Shown here: in pieces, positions 16,428-25,084 of the stretch
Layout of the letters: each line of letters starts with the position of its first letter
How positions within the stretch are numbered: the stretch's first letter is position 1
Assembly: GCA_036504595.1 (NCBI GenBank)
Contig: DASXUX010000010.1
Location: forward strand, 124,001-188,000
Direction: 5' to 3'
DNA from: DASXUX01 sp036504595
GTDB lineage: Bacteria; Planctomycetota; SZUA-567; H5-PLA8
Length of the DNA: 64,000 bases
Notes under the pieces: model-generated
Databases searched by the model: none
What the model was told of the DNA's origin: nothing
Seen by the model: the letters and a program-made list of their open reading frames with translations, nothing else
Made by a program: the position numbers and the translations under genes

Positions 16428-17960
16428 ATGGCAGATGGCATGAGTGACACTCCCGTGGTGGAAATGCGCGGCATCGTCAAGTGCTTCGGCGGACATCGCG
16501 CGCTCGACGGCGTGGACTTCAGCGTCAACGCCGGCGAAGTGCATGCGCTCATTGGCGAAAACGGCGCCGGCAAATCCACGTTGATGAATGTGCTCGCCGG
16601 CCGCTTTTCCGATTACAGCGGCGAAGTCCGAATCCAAGGAGCTCTGAAGCATCTTTCCGATCCGCGCCAGGCGCTCGCGCTGGGCATCGGCGTCATCTAC
16701 CAGGAATCCAGCGTTCTGCCGAACCTGACGGTCGCGGAGAACATCCTGCTGGGGCATGAGCCTAACGGCAAGCTGCCGGCGTCGCTGGACCGCGGCGCAC
16801 TCAAAGCCGAAGCGCAGAAAACGCTGGATTATCTGGGCTACGCGCTGCCGGTGGATGCTGAAGTCTCGCAGCTCAGCGCCGCGCGGCAAGTGCTCGTCGA
16901 AATCGCTCGCGCAGTGCGGCGCAAGGCCTGCCTGCTTGTCTTCGACGAGCCCACCGCGTCTCTCGGCAACGAGGATGTCACGCGCCTGTTCCAGACCATT
17001 CGCGATCTGAAAGCCCGCGGAATGGGCATCGTCTACATTTCGCACCGCCTGGCCGAACTGCCGCAGATCGCCGATCACGTCACCGTCCTTCGCGACGGCC
17101 AGGTCGCAGGCACGCGCCGGATGAACGAATGCAAAGTCTCCGACCTAACGCGCTTGATGCTCGGCCGCGACCTGACCGAAGTCTTCCCGCCGCGGCAAGC
17201 GAGCAACAAAGCCGAAGTGCTGCTGCGCGTGACAACCCTGACGCGCCGTGGGGTGTTCGAGAATGTGTCTTTCGACCTACACGCCGGAGAAATCCTCGGT
17301 CTGGCGGGGCTGGTCGGGTCCGGACGCACAGAAATCGTCCGCGCCGTGGTGGGCGCGGACCGAAGCGCAGGAACGGTGGAGCTTGGCGGAAAAGCTTTGC
17401 CGCGGCGCACACCCCAGGCCTGCCGACGCCTCGGTCTGTGTCTGGTTCCCGAAGACCGCAAGCGCGATGGGAACATTACGGGCCGACCCATTGTTGAAAA
17501 TATCAATGCGGGAATACTGGAACAGCTTTCGGGCGCGCTTGGGTTCCTGTCGCCAAAACGCTGCCGCGCTCAAGCGGATCAGATGATCCGACGGATGGAG
17601 GTCGATCCCCCGCTGCCGGCGATGGAAATCCAGAAGCTCAGCGGCGGGAACCAGCAGAAAGTCATCGTCGGCCGCGTGCTGGCTGTTCAACCGAAGGTTT
17701 TGATTTTCGATGAGCCGACGCAAGGCATCGACGTCGGAACCAAGGCGCAGATCTACCGGCTGATTACTGAACTGGCCGCAAGCGGCTGCGGGATTATTCT
17801 GGTGTCATCGGAGTTCATCGAACTGACCGAACTGGCGCATCGCATTCTGGTCGTGCGGGAAGGACGCATCACTCGAGAGATTGACGGGCGGGGCGTGGAC
17901 GAAGAAGCCCTGTTTGCCGCTTGTGTCGGAAACGGGCAGGTGCTTGCCGCGGGAGCATGA
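16428..17960 (+). CDS. sugar ABC transporter, double ATP-binding subunit (RbsA/XylG/MglA type)
   Basis: Energises sugar import. Two nucleotide-binding halves: first Walker A GENGAGKST, Walker B LLVFDEPTAS; second degenerate Walker A GLVGSGRTE, signature LSGGNQQKV, Walker B LIFDEPTQGID. The first signature is degenerate (LSAARQVLVEIARA), normal for this family. 510 residues, normal length. The ribosome site is not obvious; ATG at 16428 or 16440. TGA overlaps the permease ATG (ATGA). Position after beta-mannosidase suggests import of the released sugar. Confidence 0.93.
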   Translation: MADGMSDTPVVEMRGIVKCFGGHRALDGVDFSVNAGEVHALIGENGAGKSTLMNVLAGRFSDYSGEVRIQGALKHLSDPRQALALGIGVIYQESSVLPNLTVAENILLGHEPNGKLPASLDRGALKAEAQKTLDYLGYALPVDAEVSQLSAARQVLVEIARAVRRKACLLVFDEPTASLGNEDVTRLFQTIRDLKARGMGIVYISHRLAELPQIADHVTVLRDGQVAGTRRMNECKVSDLTRLMLGRDLTEVFPPRQASNKAEVLLRVTTLTRRGVFENVSFDLHAGEILGLAGLVGSGRTEIVRAVVGADRSAGTVELGGKALPRRTPQACRRLGLCLVPEDRKRDGNITGRPIVENINAGILEQLSGALGFLSPKRCRAQADQMIRRMEVDPPLPAMEIQKLSGGNQQKVIVGRVLAVQPKVLIFDEPTQGIDVGTKAQIYRLITELAASGCGIILVSSEFIELTELAHRILVVREGRITREIDGRGVDEEALFAACVGNGQVLAAGA

Positions 17961-19006
17961 TTTTGAATTCGACCACTGAATCACCAGCCGCTCCGTCCGT
18001 TCAAGCCCCGGCCACGCGCTCGGCAAGCGCGCTCACGACCTTCGAGACGCTGCAGCGCCTGTCGATCGCCATTCTCACGCTGGTGCTGCTGATCGTCGCC
18101 TTGTCGCACGCCAGAAGCGTCCCGCTGTGGATGTCCAACCTGCTGACGTATGCCGCTGGCGTCGGAATCGTGGCCTGCGGCATGACGATGGTCATGATCG
18201 GTGGCGGATTCGATCTTTCCGTCGGCTCTACCGCAGCCGTTTGCGGCGTGGTCTGCGTAATGACGCTTCAGCTCTTGGCCGCGCAGGGGATTGGCGTCGC
18301 GCTGCCGCTGGCCATTCTGGCGACGCTGCTTGTGGGAATCCTCCTCGGTGCGATCAACGGAGCGCTCATCGCTTACGTCGGCGTAAATCCATTCGTGGTA
18401 ACCATGAGCACGGCGCTGATCTTCCGCGGCATAGGGCTGGTCCTGACCAGCGGCGGCCAGTCGCAGCAGGTTCCAAACGATTTTAAGCCCGCGTTCGGCA
18501 GCCTGTACTGGGGCGTAGCCGCTGAAATTGGCGGACTGAAGATTTCGATGCCGGTGATCATCTTCGCAGGCGTCTTTCTGCTCAGCATCTACGTTCTGCG
18601 GTTCACGCGCTTCGGCCATTACGTTTACGCGGTCGGCGGCAACGAGAAAGCGTCCTGGCTGGCGGGCATCAACACGCGCTTCGTCACAGCCGGTACCTAT
18701 GTTATCAGCGGACTGGTATGCGCTGTGGCGGCACTGGTCTGGACAGCTCTTTCAACTACCGCTCAAGCGTCCGACCACTATGGCAAAGAGATGATCGTGA
18801 TCGCCTCCGTCGTTGTCGGCGGCACACCGCTCAGCGGCGGGCGCGGCGGCTTGCTTTCAACACTCTGCGGCCTGCTGCTGCTCTGTACCATTGAACAGCT
18901 TCTGACGCAGTTCGGCATCGACCCTCAGTACCGCCAGATCGTGACGGGTCTGATCATCGTTACGGTGGTGGCGATCGATTCGTACTTTAAGCGCCGGTTG
19001 AACTGA
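17957..19006 (+). CDS. sugar ABC transporter permease (RbsC type)
   Basis: Inner-membrane channel subunit with about nine hydrophobic segments. The family motif is visible as LGAINGALIAYVGVNPFVVTMSTALIFRGIGL, and the later GGTPLSGGRG loop contacts the ATPase. Start at 17957 overlaps the preceding stop; a short Ala/Pro/Thr-rich N-terminus precedes the first membrane segment. The three transport genes are in the order A, C, B. Confidence 0.92.
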   Translation: MILNSTTESPAAPSVQAPATRSASALTTFETLQRLSIAILTLVLLIVALSHARSVPLWMSNLLTYAAGVGIVACGMTMVMIGGGFDLSVGSTAAVCGVVCVMTLQLLAAQGIGVALPLAILATLLVGILLGAINGALIAYVGVNPFVVTMSTALIFRGIGLVLTSGGQSQQVPNDFKPAFGSLYWGVAAEIGGLKISMPVIIFAGVFLLSIYVLRFTRFGHYVYAVGGNEKASWLAGINTRFVTAGTYVISGLVCAVAALVWTALSTTAQASDHYGKEMIVIASVVVGGTPLSGGRGGLLSTLCGLLLLCTIEQLLTQFGIDPQYRQIVTGLIIVTVVAIDSYFKRRLN

Positions 19007-19008
19007 CG

Positions 19009-19050
19009 GTTGGTGTCTGGTGGTCTGGTGTCTGGTAGTCTGGGTGTCGC
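19009..19050. repeat. GTGTCTGGTGGTCTGGTGTC tandem repeat
   Basis: Degenerate TGGTGTCTGGTGG units filling the gap between permease and binding-protein genes, starting two bases after the permease TGA. Within an operon, so it should be transcribed. Confidence 0.8.
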
Positions 19051-19062
19051 AAGGAGGAACTC

Positions 19063-20010
19063 ATGCCGGAGAAAACACGTCGTCTGTTGCTCGGTGCCGG
19101 AATCGCATCTCTGCTTGCACTGGCCGGATGCGGAAGCGGCGGCAGCGGCGCGAGTTCCGCAAAGAAGCCGCGCATCGGCTTTGCCATGACGCTGAACGAT
19201 CCCTACTGGCAGAACATGCGCCTGGGGGCGATCGACGAGGCGCAGAAGTTGGGCGCTGAGGTGACCATACTCAACGCCGAAGAGGACGTGCCGAAACAAG
19301 CCCAGCAGATTCAGGAACTGATCGCGCAAAGCGTCGATATCGTCTGCCTGGTGCCGATGAAGCCGGACGGCCTGGTCACCAGTGTTACGGCGCTGAATGC
19401 GAACAAGATTCCGGTCATCATCGTCAACCGCGAGATCGGCGACGGCTGCGAGTACGTGGCCTATACGGGCACCGACACCTACATGGGGGGGCTGGCCTCA
19501 GCCAAAATCCTGATGCAAGCCATCGGCGGCAAAGGCGAGATCATCGAGTTCCAGCAGGTTCTTGGCACGGGCCCCCAGCTCATGCGCACCAAGGCCTTGG
19601 ATGACACGCTGAAGCAATTCCCGGACGTGAAGGTCATCGGCCGCTATCCACACGAAGGCAACGACGCGAAGGTCGTCGCAACGCTCGGGACGATCCTTCC
19701 GGATCATCCGAACTTGAAGGGCATTTACGTGCACGGCGACCCGCAGGCGATCGCGGCCGGAAATGCGTGCGCTCAGGCGGGGCGAAAGGATATCGCTATC
19801 GTAGGAATGGGTGGAAGCCAGCAGGCACTGGACGCGATCAAGGATGGCAAGATCACTGGAACTTCGTTCCAGCGCCCTGAGGAGGAAGGCCGCAGCGCCA
19901 TTCGCCTGGCCATGCGCCACCTGAAAGGGGAGAAGCTGGAAAAGCGCTACCCCATTGATTGTCCGGCCGTCACAAAAGAGAATGTGAGCCAATTCAAGGG
20001 GCAGTTCTAA
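19063..20010 (+). CDS. sugar-binding lipoprotein of the ABC transporter (RbsB type)
   Basis: Periplasmic binding protein family 1. Lipoprotein signal with lipobox LALAGC at about residue 22, then a Gly/Ser linker and the two-lobed domain starting IGFAMTLNDPYWQNMRLGA, with DIVCLVPMKPDGL, PVIIVNREI and GMGGSQQALDAIKDGKITGT. Strong AAGGAGG before the ATG, better than those of the two upstream genes, as expected for a subunit made in excess. Sugar specificity cannot be read from sequence. Confidence 0.93.
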   Translation: MPEKTRRLLLGAGIASLLALAGCGSGGSGASSAKKPRIGFAMTLNDPYWQNMRLGAIDEAQKLGAEVTILNAEEDVPKQAQQIQELIAQSVDIVCLVPMKPDGLVTSVTALNANKIPVIIVNREIGDGCEYVAYTGTDTYMGGLASAKILMQAIGGKGEIIEFQQVLGTGPQLMRTKALDDTLKQFPDVKVIGRYPHEGNDAKVVATLGTILPDHPNLKGIYVHGDPQAIAAGNACAQAGRKDIAIVGMGGSQQALDAIKDGKITGTSFQRPEEEGRSAIRLAMRHLKGEKLEKRYPIDCPAVTKENVSQFKGQF

Positions 20011-20038
20011 ACGGGCGTGCAGTAGCGGCCGGCAAGCG

Positions 20039-20263
20039 TTACTGCTTCTTCTGGCTGGCCTCGAAATCCGCGATAGATTTCTCGATCTGTCGGATTTCGG
20101 TCTTAAGCGGCTCCAGCAGCCGTTCAATTTCCGAAGTTGGAACATCGCCGGCGGCTAACATAGCCCGGCTGCGCCCCAATCTTCGCAGATTCGAGCTGAG
20201 CATGCGTTTCAGTACACGGTATTCTGTCGCATTAAGTATCAGCATAATCTGGGTAATTCGCAT
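20039..20263 (-). CDS. small helical hypothetical protein
   Basis: Up to 74 residues, with an ATG at 20245 as an alternative start. Two heptad-like helices (LKRMLSSNLRRLGRSRAML and EIERLLEPLKTEIRQIEKSI) suggest a coiled-coil hairpin. Composition and codon use look coding, but I recognise no family and there is no clear ribosome site. Confidence 0.45.
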   Translation of the reverse strand: MRITQIMLILNATEYRVLKRMLSSNLRRLGRSRAMLAAGDVPTSEIERLLEPLKTEIRQIEKSIADFEASQKKQ

Positions 20264-20280
20264 AGCACGCCGTGGGCCGA

Positions 20281-20350
20281 GTTAATTTTTCGTTAATTCC
20301 CTGCGCTGCACGTGCAATACATATTTTATGCATCATCCTATGCTATGATC
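20281..20350 (+). promoter_or_regulatory. possible promoter region of the exported aldo/keto-reductase-like gene
   Basis: An unusually AT-rich patch in the divergent gap contains TATGAT (20344-20349) without a good -35 at the right spacing, and a perfect 10-base palindrome TGCACGTGCA at 20307-20316. The same palindrome occurs at 33501-33510. Low confidence: both signals could be chance. Confidence 0.25.
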
Positions 20351-20515
20351 ACTGTCGCGAGACGCTAAACCTGTCGCTGATAGCACCGCCGGTTTTTCGG
20401 TCTGGCCGATACGCACAGGATCGTGCAATCGGATTTAAGGCTTGAACAAACAGCCCGGACCATTAACTTAGTCCCAGAAAATCAGAGAGAATCGCGCTCA
20501 CGGAGGGGCTCACCC

Positions 20516-21499
20516 ATGGCACAAAACATCGATAGACGCAAGTTTATCAAAGCGTCCGTTGCGCTTTCGGCCGGCGGAGCCGTGGCCGCGAAGATGGGTG
20601 GGCCAGCGCAAGCCGATGAGCCCAAGGATGCGCCGAAGCCGCTCGGTCCGGCGCTGAATACGTTGCCAACAGGCAAGATCGGAAAACTGAACGTCAGCCG
20701 CATGCTTCTGGGCGGAAACCTGCTGTCGCATTACACGCATAGCCGCGACCTGAAGTACGTCTATTCACTGGCAGCGCACTACAATACCGAGGCCAAGATC
20801 ATCGAGACGCTCGCGCTGGCCGAACAGCACGGCATCAACACGATGTCCATGCACAACCCGCCGATCCCGATCAAGTGCCTGATGAAGTACCGCAAGCAGG
20901 GCGGCAAGATGCAGTGGATCATCTGCCCGACCGCGCTGATCAAGCCGGACATGAAAGAACACGAAGAACAGGTCAAGGAACTGATCGATCAGGGCGCCGA
21001 CGCGATCTACATCTGGGGCGTGCGGTCCGACCCGCTGACCAACGAGGGCAAAGTCGATCTGATCGGCAAAGCCGTCGAAGTCGCCAAAAAGTACGGCGTC
21101 CCCTGCGGCGTGGGCTGTCACGATCTGAAGGTCGTGGAAGAATGCGAGCGGACGAAGGTTCCCTGCGATTTCTACATCAAGACCTTCCATCATCACCGCT
21201 ATCCCAGCGCCCCGCGCAAAGAGGACGTCAAGGGCGCGATTGGCGAGTGCCCGGGCTATTGGTGCAAAGACCCCGAAAAGACGATCGAAGTCATGAAGGC
21301 CGTCGAAAAGCCCTGGATCGCCTTCAAGATCATGGCGGCCGGCGCCATCCCGCCGCAGAACGCCTTCAAATATGTTTTCGAAAACGGCGCCGATCACGCC
21401 CTCGTTGGCATGTTCGACTTCGAGATCGAAGGCGACGTGAAGATTCTCAAAAGCACCGTGGAAGCCATCAAGGATCGCGCGCGGCCGTGGCGGAGCTAA
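20516..21499 (+). CDS. Tat-exported aldo/keto-reductase-like TIM-barrel protein
   Basis: Start at 20516 is set by GGAGG upstream; the protein then begins with a twin-arginine signal (DRRKFIKASVALSAGGAVAA). The mature part opens PTGKIGKLNVSRMLLGGNLL, the aldo/keto reductase strand 1 pattern, and later has ADAIYIWGVRSDP and HGINTMSMH. A Tat signal implies folding with a cofactor before export. Three Cys near the end (ECERTKVPC, GECPGYWC) may bind metal. Substrate unknown; the sugar region around it suggests a carbohydrate. Confidence 0.8.
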   Translation: MAQNIDRRKFIKASVALSAGGAVAAKMGGPAQADEPKDAPKPLGPALNTLPTGKIGKLNVSRMLLGGNLLSHYTHSRDLKYVYSLAAHYNTEAKIIETLALAEQHGINTMSMHNPPIPIKCLMKYRKQGGKMQWIICPTALIKPDMKEHEEQVKELIDQGADAIYIWGVRSDPLTNEGKVDLIGKAVEVAKKYGVPCGVGCHDLKVVEECERTKVPCDFYIKTFHHHRYPSAPRKEDVKGAIGECPGYWCKDPEKTIEVMKAVEKPWIAFKIMAAGAIPPQNAFKYVFENGADHALVGMFDFEIEGDVKILKSTVEAIKDRARPWRS

Positions 21500-21528
21500 C
21501 GGCAGGGTTCACGGTTTGGCCGCGAGAA

Positions 21529-22263
21529 CTACAGGTAGCCTAAGTCCTCGAGACGCTTCTGGATTTCGCGCTCCTCGGCACTGGTGTAGCCGGAGTTCTG
21601 CGGCGTCTGCAGTAGATCGACGGGCTGGCCAAGCTGCGGGGGAATCGGCACGCCGATGGCGCGAAGCAGCGTGGGCACAACGGCTTCGACCGATGCGTTT
21701 GGCAGATCGCCCGTCTCGGCGCCTTTTTCGCGCCACCACCAGTAAGCGTCATTTCCAGGCAGAAGCAACACCGCGCACACGGCGATGTCAGGCGTTAGCA
21801 CTTTCAGCAGCCGCCGCAACTGCTCGCCTGTCGGCCGCAGTTCAGCATCAACAGGCGTGAGCCACAACGCCAGCACATCCCACGGTTCATTCAGAGTCAG
21901 TCGAACCGCGGCCGCAGCACGTCTCGCAGATGGCAGCGCAGCGCACGACTCGGATTGCCGCGACAGGCATTTACGGACACGTTCTTCCGCGTCCTGCGGG
22001 AGCACTTTCCAGCGGCCTTCGTCGCGGTTGCTGATCATCACGCCGCAAAACTGATTGGGAACCTGCACCAGCCATTCGCGCCCGATCGCACAAAGAATCC
22101 GCTTCGCCGACAACGCCTCCAGCAGTAAAGCTTTCAGACTGACGCTCGCGTCTGAATTGGACTGCAACGTCCCTGTGCGAGCGGTGGGCAACAGTTCCCC
22201 CAACCACTCGCGTGCGCCCGCGGCACTAGACGAAACTACAAGGTAAAGTGCTCGTTCGATCAT
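21529..22263 (-). CDS. degenerate alkaline-phosphatase-superfamily-like protein
   Basis: The C-terminus (VVPTLLRAIGVPIPPQLG, then a Ser-Ala-Glu-Glu stretch and KRLEDLGYL) is the usual tail of type I phosphodiesterase and sulfatase proteins, but the N-terminal metal-binding nucleophile region is not recognisable, so activity is doubtful. Possibly a regulatory or remnant member. It follows the ASRT-like gene and a sulfatase-like gene on the same strand, so all three may be one transcript. Confidence 0.55.
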   Translation of the reverse strand: MIERALYLVVSSSAAGAREWLGELLPTARTGTLQSNSDASVSLKALLLEALSAKRILCAIGREWLVQVPNQFCGVMISNRDEGRWKVLPQDAEERVRKCLSRQSESCAALPSARRAAAAVRLTLNEPWDVLALWLTPVDAELRPTGEQLRRLLKVLTPDIAVCAVLLLPGNDAYWWWREKGAETGDLPNASVEAVVPTLLRAIGVPIPPQLGQPVDLLQTPQNSGYTSAEEREIQKRLEDLGYL

Positions 22264-22278
22264 GCTCCGTTCCGTTGC

Positions 22279-22312
22279 TCCTGCCTCCCGCCTACTGCAT
22301 CCTGCCTACTGA
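22279..22312. repeat. CCTGCCTACTGCATCCTGCC repeat at a stop codon
   Basis: Reverse complement of the family at 3466-3540. The stop of the next minus-strand gene (TAG, 22306-22308) lies inside, and the gene ends CAG-TAG-GCAGG exactly as the HEAT gene ending at 3474 does. Confidence 0.8.
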
Positions 22313-23028
22313 GCGGTCCACGCCATCGTTGTCCCAAAGCTGGCGAATTCGCTGTCCTTGCCCGACGTCAGAATGCGCGAACCTTGCACGACGACCGGCG
22401 CGTCGTAGCTGACAATCTTGTAGCCCGCCGGCGTGCTTTTCGGAATGAAGTCTTGACCATCGACGCCAGGAATCTTGTCCAGCCGCAGATGGATCGACCG
22501 GTGCGCGGGAACTTCGAAACTGTGGCGCAGGACTTCCTGGCCCGGCGCCTCGAAGTACACGAAAATCTCGCAGCGCGTCAAACGCGCACCCGTGTTCTGA
22601 ACGCACATCGATTCGTGCGAGAAATATCCGCCGCCTTCTTTGACCCAGCGTTTCTCGTTCTTGCTCAGTTCCGCCATGTAGCCGTCGGGCACGATCCAGA
22701 CGTATGCTCCGTCGCCATCGGGAACAATGGAGGACAGAACTGCCGCCAGCGCCTGTCCAGCCACATCGATATCTTCTTCGACGATCCTGTTCAGGAAGAG
22801 GTCAACGGTGCGATCATTGGACCGTATGCATGCTTGCGTGCGAACGTCCGAAAGCTGGCCGGCAATGGTGAGCGTAACCTGCCGCCGGCTCACCACGATG
22901 ACGCTGGTCACGCCGTAAGCTTTTAGCGCCGAACCAAACAGAGCGCGGAGGATTCGCGACGCTGCGTCCAGATTCGATCCGTACGTCGCGAGCACATTCC
23001 TGGCTTCACGCAAGAAACGGGTCAGCAT
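22306..23028 (-). CDS. protein with C-terminal sensory-rhodopsin-transducer-like (ASRT) domain
   Basis: Residues about 105-240 follow the pattern of the Anabaena sensory rhodopsin transducer family: WIVPDGYMAE, YFSHESMCVQNTG, FVYFEAPGQ, VPAHRSIHLRLD, then YDAPVVVQGSRI and a closing TTMAW strand. In that family the beta-sandwich forms a tetramer. The first 100 residues are a separate alpha/beta unit I do not recognise. No rhodopsin gene is nearby, so a light-signalling role is not implied; ligand or partner unknown. Start lies three bases after the sulfatase-like gene. Confidence 0.55.
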   Translation of the reverse strand: MLTRFLREARNVLATYGSNLDAASRILRALFGSALKAYGVTSVIVVSRRQVTLTIAGQLSDVRTQACIRSNDRTVDLFLNRIVEEDIDVAGQALAAVLSSIVPDGDGAYVWIVPDGYMAELSKNEKRWVKEGGGYFSHESMCVQNTGARLTRCEIFVYFEAPGQEVLRHSFEVPAHRSIHLRLDKIPGVDGQDFIPKSTPAGYKIVSYDAPVVVQGSRILTSGKDSEFASFGTTMAWTAQ

Positions 23029-23031
23029 GCT

Positions 23032-24393
23032 TCAGTCCTTTCGGTTCGTTCCCATGGATCCGTTGCTCGCCGAGCCGGTCAGCATCGTGATCTTCGTCTC
23101 CGCAATCGGATCGACGCTGCGCCCGCACGCCGTCAATCGGTCTGAAATCCATCCGGCAAGCTCGCGCTCCAATTCGCGCACGATCTCGGGTTGTTCCTCG
23201 GCGATGTTGCGCCTCTGCCGCGGATCATTTCGCAAATCGTACAGTTCGCGCAGCGGATTGCCGTACCAATCGGCTTCCAGAGCCTGAATGAAATGGTAGT
23301 GTTCGTCACGTAGCAGCCATTTCTTCTGCCAACTGCATTCGGCGGACACCAAGCGCGTCGCGAGCGCCTCGTCCGCACGCTGCCCCGTTAGCAGGCCCCA
23401 CGCCGTGCGGCCATCGAGGTTTTCAGGCTTTTTCAAGCCAGCCGCTTCGCAAAGCGTCGGCAAAACGTCCGAGTGCTGGATCAACGCATCCACGCGCCGC
23501 CCGGCCGGCAACTGGGATGGCAGCCGCGCGATCAGCGGCACATGCAGCGTTTCGGAATACAGGCCATGATGATCGAAGTAGATGCCGTGCTCCGTCATGG
23601 ATTCGCCATGGTCGGCCAGCAGCAGCACCAGAGTGTTCTCGGCAAGTTTCGTTTCGTCGAGTACTTCGAGCGCCACGCCAACGCCGTCGTCCACGCACCG
23701 TATTTCCTGATCGTAAAGTGCGGCGACATAATCGGGGTCGGTGATGGCGGCTTTGGCATCGCGCCCGGTGTCCTCCAGCACGCGGTTGAACCATGTCTCG
23801 CGCCACTGTTTTCCCAGCGGGTGCTTGTAGAGCGGCTCCAGCGATTTCGTCGGATCGAACGGATCGCCCTCGTAGAACAGGCTGCGATATCGAGGCGATG
23901 CCCAGTAAGGCGTGTGCGGATCCCAGTAATGGACGAACGCAAAGAAGGGTTCGCCGCTCTCGCACGAGCTCTTCAGAAACGGCAACAGGCGCGCGTTAAT
24001 CTCCTCGCACGTCACCATCAACCCGCAGCCACGCCGCTTGCTCGAATCGATCTGCATCTCAAAGCCGCGAGCGAAGTACGGCTTGCCCGATGGCAGATTA
24101 TCGAATGAAGCCGTCGCATAGCCTTTTTCGAGAAAAAGCTGCGGCAGTGTCGGGGTGTCATCGGAAAGCAACTGCGTGCCGCCCTGCGCGACCACGCCGT
24201 GGCGAATCGGGTGCTGCCCTGTGAAAAGCGTCGTGAACGAAGGATGCGTCGGGATGCCAGGCGCCAGCATACGCGTGCAGAGCACGCCCTGGCTAGCAAG
24301 CCGGTCGATGTTCGGGCTGGTCGGCCGCGCGTAGCCATAACAGCCCAGGTTCATGGCACGCAGCGTGTCGATGGCGATGAGGAGGACGTTCAT
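23032..24393 (-). CDS. sulfatase-like hydrolase (alkaline phosphatase superfamily)
   Basis: Starts MNVLLIAIDTLRAMNLGCYGY with the first metal-binding Asp; later LLLADHGESMTEHG supplies Asp and His ligands, and the C-terminus has the RELYDLRNDPRQRRN block. The nucleophile region reads APGIPTHPSFTTLFTG: the C/S-x-P-x-R formylglycine motif is absent and Thr takes the place of Cys. It therefore may be a phosphoesterase or a non-canonical sulfatase. No signal peptide. The open frame extends 35 codons upstream but only the start at 24393 fits the family. Confidence 0.82.
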   Translation of the reverse strand: MNVLLIAIDTLRAMNLGCYGYARPTSPNIDRLASQGVLCTRMLAPGIPTHPSFTTLFTGQHPIRHGVVAQGGTQLLSDDTPTLPQLFLEKGYATASFDNLPSGKPYFARGFEMQIDSSKRRGCGLMVTCEEINARLLPFLKSSCESGEPFFAFVHYWDPHTPYWASPRYRSLFYEGDPFDPTKSLEPLYKHPLGKQWRETWFNRVLEDTGRDAKAAITDPDYVAALYDQEIRCVDDGVGVALEVLDETKLAENTLVLLLADHGESMTEHGIYFDHHGLYSETLHVPLIARLPSQLPAGRRVDALIQHSDVLPTLCEAAGLKKPENLDGRTAWGLLTGQRADEALATRLVSAECSWQKKWLLRDEHYHFIQALEADWYGNPLRELYDLRNDPRQRRNIAEEQPEIVRELERELAGWISDRLTACGRSVDPIAETKITMLTGSASNGSMGTNRKD

Positions 24394-24410
24394 TGGGCGA
24401 CTCGATGCGT

Positions 24411-24626
24411 CTAGTGGGAGTTTTTCTTGTGTGTCCGCGCCCGATGAACTCGCCACACGGCCGCCAAGAGGTCTTCGTCCCGCACCGTATCCACCCACTT
24501 ATGGCGCTCCCGCGCGTAATCACCGGATCCTGTCGCAAATTGATCAAGGAAACGCAACGTTCCGGCACGTCCCAGCGCCTGGCGCAAGGCTTTCAGCCCG
24601 CGCGTGCGGATCTGTTCTGCTGTCAT
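24411..24626 (-). CDS. small protein paired with a PIN toxin, candidate antitoxin
   Basis: About 72 residues beginning MTAEQIRTRGLKALRQALG with FATGSGDYARERHKWVD: a small helical family regularly found directly after PIN-domain genes. Starts two bases after the PIN stop, so translation is probably coupled. Antitoxin role is inferred from position only. Confidence 0.65.
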   Translation of the reverse strand: MTAEQIRTRGLKALRQALGRAGTLRFLDQFATGSGDYARERHKWVDTVRDEDLLAAVWRVHRARTHKKNSH

Positions 24627-24628
24627 GT

Positions 24629-25084
24629 TCACAGGTCTTGCTCCTCCAACCATTGCAGCGGATTAAGAACGCGCAACTTGAGTGCGACCCCGAGCCGCTT
24701 CGCCCGCCTCAGCAGGCGGCGATCACAGGTAAGAAACACTGCTGCCCCGGCCTCCTCACCCGCTGCCAGATGAAGCGCATCCGCAAAGGAAAACCCGCAC
24801 GCTTTCAGCTCGTTTCCGCGGCCAACGGCCTCCACAGAAAAGGATACCACGTCTTCATTGTCTGGCAAAAGGTCCAAAACATCCGCGCGGCGACGAGGAT
24901 CGGGGGTGGCTTCAATCTCCGCGATGGCCACTTCGGACACGAGGAGACGCCAGCTTCTGCTGTCCGCATTCTCAAGGATCAGGCGAACCGCTTCCGCCTC
25001 CAATCGAATGCGCGGCTGACTCTGGTCGTCAAAAGGACGGTTAAGGCACGAGACATCGAGGTAAATCTGGGTAGGTGTTTTCAT
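24629..25084 (-). CDS. PIN-domain ribonuclease, toxin-like
   Basis: PIN fold with acidic residues in IYLDVSCLNRPFDD, VSEVAIAEIE, FSFADALHLA and TCDRRLL, which would bind Mg2+ for RNA cleavage. 151 aa. Its ATG overlaps the stop of the upstream Gfo/Idh/MocA gene (ATGA), and the small partner follows. Likely a VapC-like toxin inserted between metabolic genes. Confidence 0.8.
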   Translation of the reverse strand: MKTPTQIYLDVSCLNRPFDDQSQPRIRLEAEAVRLILENADSRSWRLLVSEVAIAEIEATPDPRRRADVLDLLPDNEDVVSFSVEAVGRGNELKACGFSFADALHLAAGEEAGAAVFLTCDRRLLRRAKRLGVALKLRVLNPLQWLEEQDL

